Source: Fimbriimonadaceae bacterium (GTDB lineage: Bacteria; Armatimonadota; Fimbriimonadia; Fimbriimonadales; Fimbriimonadaceae). Taken from it: a DNA stretch of 9,209 nt. Location: the NCBI GenBank assembly GCA_014380605.1, contig JACMJO010000005.1, positions 1 to 9,209 of the forward strand, in the 5' to 3' direction. Below, piece by piece: positions 1 to 4,835 of the stretch. The notes below the pieces were generated by a model. That model saw nothing but the letters and a program-made list of their open reading frames with translations. It did no database searches and was not told the DNA's origin. The position numbers and the translations under genes are program-made. Positions within the stretch are counted from its first letter, which is position 1; each line of letters starts with the position of its first letter.

Positions 1-794
1 GGTGCGACTATTTTCTCCGGTCTCAAAGATCGACCAGCTGAGAGATCGCTAATAAGTCGGGAGTAGCCTACGATTCGATCGACGGATTTTTGAATATCCG
101 TGAACATTCCGTCGAGGGTCTCGACATACATCGTCACCGACTCATCGACCTTGACGCCCACCAAGTGCTCCTTAAGGCCCCCCATCGCGAGTTCCGAGAA
201 GCTCAGATTTGCGTACAAGCTTGCGGCCAGGTTTCCGATGTCATGGCTCACTTTGCCCATACCCAGTAGGCTGGACGCTCTGGTCGTTTCTTCCACAAGG
301 CGGGAATTGATGTAGGCCATCGCCGATACGGCGGCGACGGTTTCCAGAACGGCGGCGTCCGTTTCATTGAAGTTGCCGTCGGTCTTGTTGAGAAGCTGGA
401 CGACGCCGATGGGAGTTTCATCTTCCATCGCAAGGGGGCAGGCAATCATGTTGCGAAGGATGACGCCCGTAGCCCGTTCGAAATCGCTAAGTTCCGGTTT
501 GGGAGGAAACTCTTTGGCTACAGTTTGCCGATTCTGGAATGCTTGGCCCGCTGTTCCATAGTCGTCGGCAATATCTTTTGTAGGAAGCCGATCCGCTACG
601 TCTTCTGGCAACACGTGCTGGAATCGCAATCGATGAGTGGCCGGCTCATGCACGTAAATCGTGCCTCCAGTGGCTCCGACCGCCTTCACGCACAGTTGAA
701 GTACTTCCTTGAGCAGGAGGTCGAACTGTCCTGTACTGGCAAGTTTCTTAGTGGCAAGCTGTACGGCCCGGATCAGCCGTGCATTGGTATCCAT
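1..794 (-). CDS. GAF-domain sensor histidine kinase, C-terminus beyond the left edge
   Basis: An open frame starts at ATG 794 and is still open at base 3, giving 264 visible residues. An in-frame TAG lies 15 nt upstream, so no longer version exists. Residues about 10-165 look like a GAF sensory domain: a helical start, then GATGGTIYVHE, then CPLAMEDETPIGVVQLLNK, which is the typical GAF core ending in a D-D-A-V-L helix. Residues 175-200 contain GMGKVSHDIGN, a HisKA-like H-box with the probable phospho-accepting His184. A second helix (QKSVDRIVGYSRLISDL, about 235-251) would complete the dimerisation hairpin. The ATP-binding domain should follow outside the window. No membrane segment is visible, so a cytoplasmic sensor is likely; its ligand cannot be deduced. 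It lies 27 bp after pstB on the same strand, where phoU often sits in other bacteria, so a role in phosphate sensing is possible but inferred. Confidence 0.82.
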   Translation of the reverse strand, partial: MDTNARLIRAVQLATKKLASTGQFDLLLKEVLQLCVKAVGATGGTIYVHEPATHRLRFQHVLPEDVADRLPTKDIADDYGTAGQAFQNRQTVAKEFPPKPELSDFERATGVILRNMIACPLAMEDETPIGVVQLLNKTDGNFNETDAAVLETVAAVSAMAYINSRLVEETTRASSLLGMGKVSHDIGNLAASLYANLSFSELAMGGLKEHLVGVKVDESVTMYVETLDGMFTDIQKSVDRIVGYSRLISDLSAGRSLRPEKIVA

Positions 795-821
795 TCGTTG
801 CCCATTCTACTTCAATCGAGT

Positions 822-1619
822 CTATCCAAATCGACCGGAGATGTAATCTTCTGTCTCCTTCTTTTGGGGAAACAGGAAGATGTCGGCGGTGTTGTTGAAC
901 TCGACAAGGTTGCCAAGCATGAAGAATGCTGTGAAATCGCTGGCCCGTTGAGCTTGCTGCATGTTGTGGGTGACGATCACGATCGTATACTCATGTTTTA
1001 GTTCGTCGATGAGGTCTTCAATTTTGCTCGTGGCGATCGGGTCCAAAGCTGAACAAGGCTCATCCATGAGAATGATCTTAGGATCGACTGCGATCGTTCG
1101 GGCGATACACAATCGTTGCTGTTGACCCCCTGATAGTGCGAGAGCGGACTGCTTGAGCTTATCTTTGACTTCGTCCCAAAGGGCCGCTTTCTTGAGGCAG
1201 TCCTCCACGACGTGGTCCAATTTAGACTTATCTTTGATGCCGTGGATCTTTGGCCCATAGGTGACATTGTCGTAAATCGACATCGGGAATGGATTTGGCT
1301 TCTGGAACACCATGCCCACTTCTTTCCTGAGCTCTACGGGGTCTACATCGGGTGCATAAATGTCGTGCCCGTCCAGGGTGATACTGCCTTCCATTCTCGT
1401 GCCATCGATGAGGTCGTTCATTCGATTTAGACATCGCAGAAACGTTGACTTGCCGCAGCCGGAGGGGCCGATAAACGCAGTGACCTTGTTAGCCTGGACA
1501 TCCACCGAGATGTCCTTCAACGCCTGATGGTTGCCATAAAAGAAGCTGACATCCTGCGCCGAAATCTTGACAACGGTTTCGCGCGGAGTTGGTTCCATGG
1601 TCGTGACGGCCATTGCCAT
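822..1619 (-). CDS. pstB: Phosphate ABC transporter ATP-binding protein PstB
   Basis: This is the ATPase of the high-affinity phosphate importer, which hydrolyses ATP at the inner face of the membrane to drive uptake through PstA/PstC. The 265-residue product has every ABC element: A-loop Tyr28, Walker A GPSGCGKST (51-59), Q-loop Gln106 in FQKPNPFPMSIYDN (a PstB hallmark), signature LSGGQ (162-166), Walker B ending MDEP with Glu187, and switch His218 in THNMQQA. Family length is about 250-270 residues. The start is uncertain: ATG 1619, 1613 and 1598 are all in frame and the alignable region only begins near residue 16. A -10-like hexamer ends 2 nt before ATG 1619, which favours ATG 1613. The partners pstS, pstC and pstA are absent from the window. 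It sits 63 bp downstream of aroC and 27 bp before a GAF histidine kinase. Confidence 0.96.
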   Translation of the reverse strand: MAMAVTTMEPTPRETVVKISAQDVSFFYGNHQALKDISVDVQANKVTAFIGPSGCGKSTFLRCLNRMNDLIDGTRMEGSITLDGHDIYAPDVDPVELRKEVGMVFQKPNPFPMSIYDNVTYGPKIHGIKDKSKLDHVVEDCLKKAALWDEVKDKLKQSALALSGGQQQRLCIARTIAVDPKIILMDEPCSALDPIATSKIEDLIDELKHEYTIVIVTHNMQQAQRASDFTAFFMLGNLVEFNNTADIFLFPQKKETEDYISGRFG

Positions 1620-1621
1620 TG

Positions 1622-1650
1622 ATTGTAGTCTAGTAGGCGATTGTTAAGAA
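1622..1650 (-). promoter_or_regulatory. Possible pstB promoter
   Basis: Reading the minus strand, TTCTTA (1650-1645, weak -35, 3/6) is followed after 17 bp by TACAAT (1627-1622, -10, 5/6). The predicted start would fall at about 1615-1613, i.e. at the second in-frame ATG, making the transcript leaderless. No convincing Pho box (two direct repeats) is visible; a single TTAACA at 1646-1641 is not enough. Confidence 0.35.
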
Positions 1651-1682
1651 ACGGTTAGGCCCAGTAGCGTGTGTCCTGTGCT

Positions 1683-2780
1683 TCATAGCTGAATCGCGCG
1701 TTGCCTCAACGCGTGGTCCAACAGAACTAGCGCCACCATCGCCTCGACCATCGGTACGGCACGTGGAAGGACACATGGGTCGTGCCTCCCCCGTCCTCTC
1801 AGAGTCGTATCCTGCAGGTTGCTGTCTATCGTTTCCTGCTCCCGCATCACAGTCGCCGTCGGCTTGAAAGCGGCGCGAATCAGAATTGGCATCCCATTGG
1901 AGATACCGCCCTGGATACCGCCTGAGTTATTGGAGGTTGTGTAGGCATCCTTTGTCCCTCTTTCTTTGTCCCGCGACCGGAAGGCATCGTTGTGCTCGAT
2001 CCCAGTCAAGTAGGTTCCGGCAAAGCCGCTACCGCTCTCGAAACCCTTGCAAGCTGGCAATGATAGACAGGCCTTTGCCAAGTCTGCCTCTAGACGATCA
2101 AATACCGGCTCGCCCCAACCGGCGGGAACGTTCTTTGCAACGCACCGAATCGTTCCTCCGACCGAATTCCCTTCCTTCCGAATGATCTCGATCAGCTCCA
2201 CCATCTGCTCGGCAACGGCTGGGTCTGGACATCGAACGATGTTGGCTTCCACTTGCTCAAGGGTCACCGAGAGCGGATCGATTGAAGTCGCAAGGGACTG
2301 CACCCGCTCGACGAACCCCAAAACCTCGACTTCCCAAAGTTCGAACAAGACCTTCTTGGCGATCGCCCCAGCCGCCACCCTGCCGATGGTTTCCCGTGCC
2401 GAAGATCGACCGCCGCCCTGCCACGCTCGGATTCCAAATTTCTGGTCGTAGGTGAAGTCGGCATGACTTGGCCGGTACTTGTCCTTCATTTCCTCGTAGT
2501 CGTGCGATCGGGCATCTTGGTTTCTAACCAGCATCGCGATCGGCGTTCCTAGGGTGACGCCAGATTCATGGATGCCGCTTAGGATCTCAACCCTATCGGC
2601 CTCCTTGCGCTGGGTCGTGATTTTGCTCTGGCCGGGTCGGCGTCGGTCAAGCTCAAACTGGATTTCGTCGACCGTAATCGGAATCTTGGGCGGACACCCA
2701 TCGACCACCACCCCAACTCCGCCACCATGCGATTCGCCAAAGGTGGTGATGCGGAAAAGGGTGCCGAAGGAATTGCCCAT
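1683..2780 (-). CDS. aroC: Chorismate synthase
   Basis: Catalyses the last step of the shikimate pathway, the anti-elimination of phosphate from EPSP to give chorismate, using reduced FMN. The 365-residue protein matches the usual bacterial length of about 360 and carries all three family signatures: FGESHGGGVG with His18 near the N-terminus, RPSHADFTYDQKFG with His106 followed by GGGRSSARETIGR (122-134), and RGRHDPC (330-336). The flavin-site stretch TSNNSGGIQGG (282-292) is also intact. ATG 2780 begins the conserved MGNSFGTLFRITTFGESH start, so the start is certain. It is transcribed away from acuC across a 34 bp gap and is followed by pstB on the same strand. No other aromatic-pathway gene is visible. 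A 7-bp hairpin lies 12 nt before its stop codon. Confidence 0.97.
   Translation of the reverse strand: MGNSFGTLFRITTFGESHGGGVGVVVDGCPPKIPITVDEIQFELDRRRPGQSKITTQRKEADRVEILSGIHESGVTLGTPIAMLVRNQDARSHDYEEMKDKYRPSHADFTYDQKFGIRAWQGGGRSSARETIGRVAAGAIAKKVLFELWEVEVLGFVERVQSLATSIDPLSVTLEQVEANIVRCPDPAVAEQMVELIEIIRKEGNSVGGTIRCVAKNVPAGWGEPVFDRLEADLAKACLSLPACKGFESGSGFAGTYLTGIEHNDAFRSRDKERGTKDAYTTSNNSGGIQGGISNGMPILIRAAFKPTATVMREQETIDSNLQDTTLRGRGRHDPCVLPRAVPMVEAMVALVLLDHALRQRAIQL
1697..1713 (-). terminator. Hairpin inside the 3' end of aroC
   Basis: CGCGTTG and CAACGCG form a perfect 7-bp GC-rich stem around a 3-nt loop, within the last ten codons of aroC and about 12 nt before the stop. No T-run follows on the minus strand. 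It may be a termination or 3'-end-protecting structure, or a coincidence of coding sequence. It belongs to a group of similar gene-end hairpins in this window. Confidence 0.3.
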
Positions 2781-2787
2781 CGCTGAC

Positions 2788-2814
2788 GTTTTACCTGCGA
2801 AGTAAGCTAGCCAA
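2788..2814 (-). promoter_or_regulatory. Possible aroC promoter in the divergent aroC-acuC gap
   Basis: The 34 bp between the two start codons must hold or overlap both promoters. For aroC, TAAAAC (2793-2788, 4/6 to TATAAT) stands exactly 7 nt before ATG 2780, and TTGGCT (2814-2809, 4/6 to TTGACA) lies upstream, but with a short 15-bp spacer. No Shine-Dalgarno sequence precedes either gene. Confidence 0.3.
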
Positions 2815-3900
2815 GTGTTGCCGCACTTCTATTACAGCCCCGACATCCTGCGATACAACTTTGGGCCGCAACATCCGCTTAAACCCGAACGTCTGCGTCG
2901 AACGATCGAACTCTTGGATCGGTATGGAGTCAAGCCCATCGACCCGGGGCCTGGCAGGGCTGAGGATCTCCTAAGAGTGCACGATGAGGAGTATGTTGAC
3001 GCAGTTCGTCGGCTTGACCCAGATACCGAAGGTAGCCCTCATCCGACAGATGAAGGACGGTTTGGATTTGGTTTGGGCGACAACCCGGTTTTTGCCGGCA
3101 TGTTTGGGGCCTCGCTCGCCTATGTCGCGGCTACGGTGAAGGCAGCGGAAGCTGTGCGAGACGGGGCTCCGCTAGCCTTTGGGATAGGAGGGGGTCTGCA
3201 CCACGCTCACAGAGCCAAGGCGAGCGGGTTCTGCATTTTCGACGATCCCGCTATCGCCTGCCACATCTTGCTTGAAAAATTCAACAGAGTGGCCTATGTG
3301 GACATCGACGTCCATCATGGCGACGGAGTCCAGTGGATTTTCTACAATGAGCCGCGCGTTCTGACCTGCTCGATCCATGAGGAGGGGCGGACGCTCTTTC
3401 CTGGTACCGGATTTACCGAAGAGACGGGCGAGGCTCACTCCTCGCTAAACGTGCCAGTGATGGCTTACACCACAGGGGATGTCTGGTTGGAAGCTTTTGA
3501 GCGAGGGGTCCTTCCTGGCCTAGAGAACTTCCAACCCCAGGCAATAGTCCTTCAGCTCGGAACGGATACCCACGGCCAGGACCCGCTGGGGCATGTTCGT
3601 TCCACCGCCCAACACTGGATGATGGCTGTGCGCCGAATCAAAGAACTAGGCTTGCCAGTCGTCGCGGTGGGGGGTGGCGGCTACAACCTCACAACGGTTC
3701 CGCGAATGTGGTCGGCGGCCTGCCTAACGTTGGGAGGTGTGCCGTTCGAGGACAAAGTGCCAGAGGATCTGGCTGAGGCATGGAGCATGCCGACCTACTT
3801 CGATGAGCCCATGGACGAGCACGGGATTGGCCGGGAATACGCGAAGGGAGTGTTGGATTGGCTCGCCAAGAACCTTCATCCAGTGATCGGTAAAAACTGA
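2815..3900 (+). CDS. AcuC-like class I histone deacetylase family protein
   Basis: Zinc-dependent deacetylase of the arginase/deacetylase fold. Bacterial AcuC relatives deacetylate lysines of proteins such as acetyl-CoA synthetase; the substrate here is unknown. The 361-residue protein has the complete active site: His129-His130 in GGGLHHAH, zinc ligands Asp165 and His167 in DIDVHHGDG, the third zinc ligand Asp251 in LGTDTHGQDPLG, and transition-state Tyr289 in GGGGY. The N-terminal stretch YNFGPQHPLKPERL is typical of AcuC. The start is GTG 2815, because TAA at 2803 closes the frame and only GTG 2815 or TTG 2818 remain; no Shine-Dalgarno sequence is visible. No signal peptide, so cytoplasmic. 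No acetyl-CoA synthetase or acetyltransferase gene is adjacent. The gene ends inside an 11-bp hairpin that contains its stop codon. Acetylpolyamine amidohydrolase activity is an alternative. Confidence 0.92.
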   Translation: MLPHFYYSPDILRYNFGPQHPLKPERLRRTIELLDRYGVKPIDPGPGRAEDLLRVHDEEYVDAVRRLDPDTEGSPHPTDEGRFGFGLGDNPVFAGMFGASLAYVAATVKAAEAVRDGAPLAFGIGGGLHHAHRAKASGFCIFDDPAIACHILLEKFNRVAYVDIDVHHGDGVQWIFYNEPRVLTCSIHEEGRTLFPGTGFTEETGEAHSSLNVPVMAYTTGDVWLEAFERGVLPGLENFQPQAIVLQLGTDTHGQDPLGHVRSTAQHWMMAVRRIKELGLPVVAVGGGGYNLTTVPRMWSAACLTLGGVPFEDKVPEDLAEAWSMPTYFDEPMDEHGIGREYAKGVLDWLAKNLHPVIGKN

Positions 3901-3906
3901 TCACTG
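3881..3906 (+). terminator. Stem-loop spanning the acuC stop codon
   Basis: CAGTGATCGGT (3881-3891) pairs with ACTGATCACTG (3896-3906) around an AAAA tetraloop: 11 bp with a single G-U wobble. The TGA stop (3898-3900) lies in the 3' arm. No U-tract follows, so it is not a canonical intrinsic terminator, but it is the best candidate for ending acuC transcription before the gdx riboswitch. Confidence 0.5.
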
Positions 3907-3939
3907 AGGCTGGCCCTGGCGGTCAGATGGTCCCCGGGG

Positions 3940-3945
3940 CATAAT
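3940..3945 (+). promoter_or_regulatory. Probable -10 box of the gdx riboswitch transcript
   Basis: CATAAT matches TATAAT at 5 of 6 positions. A start about 6-7 nt downstream would be at 3951-3953, which is the first base of riboswitch stem P1. No good -35 is seen at 16-18 bp (CTGGCG or TGGCGG). Confidence 0.45.
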
Positions 3946-3950
3946 CTAGA

Positions 3951-4019
3951 TGGAGTGCGGGACGACCCACGCTCCATTTCACCCACAAGGGGACGGCCCC
4001 TCCAGTTTTTTCATGGAGG
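3951..4019 (+). promoter_or_regulatory. Guanidine-II (mini-ykkC) riboswitch
   Basis: Two GC-rich hairpins each carry the ACGR tetraloop that defines this guanidine-binding class. P1 (3951-3976) has 11-nt arms, TGGAGTGCGGG and CCCACGCTCCA, with one C-A mismatch and one G-U pair around loop ACGA (3962-3965). P2 (3989-4000) is GGGG-ACGG-CCCC. In the known family the two CG-containing loops pair with each other when guanidinium is bound. The linker is 12 nt. The segment CCTCCA (3999-4004) can alternatively pair with TGGAGG (4014-4019), which contains the Shine-Dalgarno GGAGG (4015-4019). It shares C3999 and C4000 with P2, so ligand-stabilised P2 should free the ribosome site and switch gdx translation on. 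The downstream guanidinium exporter fits the ligand exactly. Confidence 0.93.
4015..4019 (+). promoter_or_regulatory. Ribosome binding site of gdx, sequestered by the riboswitch
   Basis: GGAGG stands 9 nt before ATG 4029. It is the only strong Shine-Dalgarno sequence I see in the window, which fits a gene controlled at translation initiation by hiding this site. Confidence 0.85.
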
Positions 4020-4028
4020 TTTCTTTCT

Positions 4029-4349
4029 ATGTCTTGGGTTATGCTCCTCACTGCCGGCTTGTTCGAGATCGTGTGGGCGGTCGGTCTAAAGTACACGGAC
4101 GGATTTACGCGGTTTTGGCCCAGTATTGGGACAGCTGCTGCTATGGCCATAAGCGTCATTCTGCTCGCGCTCGCGATGAAGCAGATTCCAGTTGGGACTG
4201 CGTATGCGGTATGGACGGGAATCGGCGCGATCGGCACCGCGATACTCGGCATGATCTTGTTCAACGAGCCAAGAGACGTCGCTCGCATCACCTGTCTCAG
4301 CCTGATCTTCATTGGGATCGTTGGCCTAAAGGTCTTTTCGAAGACCTAG
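4029..4349 (+). CDS. gdx: Guanidinium exporter of the small multidrug resistance family (Gdx/SugE)
   Basis: Exports guanidinium in exchange for protons as a dual-topology dimer in the inner membrane. The 106-residue protein has the usual SMR length and four hydrophobic segments (about 3-20, 33-50, 58-77 and 86-102). The essential Glu13 in the first segment and the sequence WAVGLKYTDGFTR are the SugE/Gdx subtype signature rather than the EmrE drug-efflux type. The upstream guanidine-II riboswitch independently supports guanidinium as substrate. The start ATG 4029 is fixed by GGAGG at 9 nt and by alignment. It is a single gene on its own transcript unless it reads through into doxX 72 bp downstream. 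A UUCG-capped hairpin covers its last codons. The older name sugE (suppressor of groEL) describes the same family. Confidence 0.95.
   Translation: MSWVMLLTAGLFEIVWAVGLKYTDGFTRFWPSIGTAAAMAISVILLALAMKQIPVGTAYAVWTGIGAIGTAILGMILFNEPRDVARITCLSLIFIGIVGLKVFSKT
4330..4347 (+). terminator. UUCG-capped hairpin at the 3' end of gdx
   Basis: AGGTCTT and AAGACCT form a perfect 7-bp stem around the very stable TTCG tetraloop, ending 2 nt before the last base of the stop codon. T-runs of six occur only later (4362-4367 and 4379-4384), so classical U-tract termination is uncertain. It may set the 3' end of the gdx mRNA. Confidence 0.4.
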
Positions 4350-4421
4350 AGAATCGGCCCATTTTTTGCCTTTCGTCGTTTTTTGAGGAACTACGCAACA
4401 GCATCAGGTGTATCGTAAGAC

Positions 4422-4835
4422 ATGAGCGATAGAGCACTAACTATGTTGGACCGCTACAAATCATGGACTCCTCAACTCCTGAGTGTCCTGAGGGCGGTAA
4501 GTGGATTCCTGTTTATCCAGCATGGAGTCCAGAAAATGTTCGGTTTGCTTGGTTCCAAGGGACAGCCGCCGATAATGTCGATGGCTGGAATCGCGGGCGT
4601 CCTGGAGTTCTTCGGGGGAATTCTGCTAATCCTCGGTCTGTTCACACGCCCGACCGCCTTCATCCTCTCAGGAACCATGGCGGTGGCTTACTTTATGGCC
4701 CACGCGCCACAAGGATTTTGGACCGTGATCAACAAGGGCGAACTTGCGGTACTGTATTGTTTCGTCTTCCTGTTCATCTCAGCCGCAGGCGCGGGGCCTT
4801 GGAGCCTTGACGCTCTGCTCAAGAAGACTGACTAG
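4422..4835 (+). CDS. DoxX family membrane protein
   Basis: A 137-residue inner-membrane protein with four predicted transmembrane helices (about 19-36, 54-74, 77-94 and 107-123). Family markers are FIQHGVQKMFG in the first helix, LEFFGGILLILGLFTRP across the second and third, and a C-terminal GELAVLYCFVFLF followed by a GPWSLDALL tail. DoxX proteins are related to the small subunit of the archaeal thiosulfate:quinone oxidoreductase, but most bacterial members have no proven role; some are linked to redox or thiol stress. I cannot assign a specific reaction. ATG 4422 lacks a Shine-Dalgarno sequence; ATG 4443 is an alternative start seven codons in. It is 72 bp from gdx and converges with the S9 peptidase gene, the two stops sharing CTAG at 4832-4835. 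Confidence 0.88.
   Translation: MSDRALTMLDRYKSWTPQLLSVLRAVSGFLFIQHGVQKMFGLLGSKGQPPIMSMAGIAGVLEFFGGILLILGLFTRPTAFILSGTMAVAYFMAHAPQGFWTVINKGELAVLYCFVFLFISAAGAGPWSLDALLKKTD

Noticed and set aside
525..1001. Plus-strand 158-codon open frame over the kinase start and pstB end.
   Set aside because: It is antisense to two recognisable genes and has no family-like sequence.
1641..1646. TTAACA upstream of pstB as a PhoP/PhoB box.
   Set aside because: A Pho box needs at least two correctly spaced direct repeats; only one hexamer is present.
3910..3926. CTGGCC / GGTCAG hairpin downstream of acuC as its terminator.
   Set aside because: Only 6 bp with a wobble and no U-tract; the 11-bp stem at 3881-3906 is a much stronger candidate.
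3989..4011. P2 hairpin followed by six Ts read as an intrinsic terminator.
   Set aside because: The T-run starts 5 nt after a 4-bp stem, and the ACGG loop plus the anti-Shine-Dalgarno pairing explain the segment better as a translational riboswitch. Attenuation in addition is not excluded.
3912..4312. Long plus- and minus-strand open frames overlapping the riboswitch and gdx (for example 3923-4312 minus and 3950-4432 plus).
   Set aside because: They lie across the riboswitch stems and the well-supported SMR gene, have no family resemblance and no ribosome site; they are shadows of gdx.
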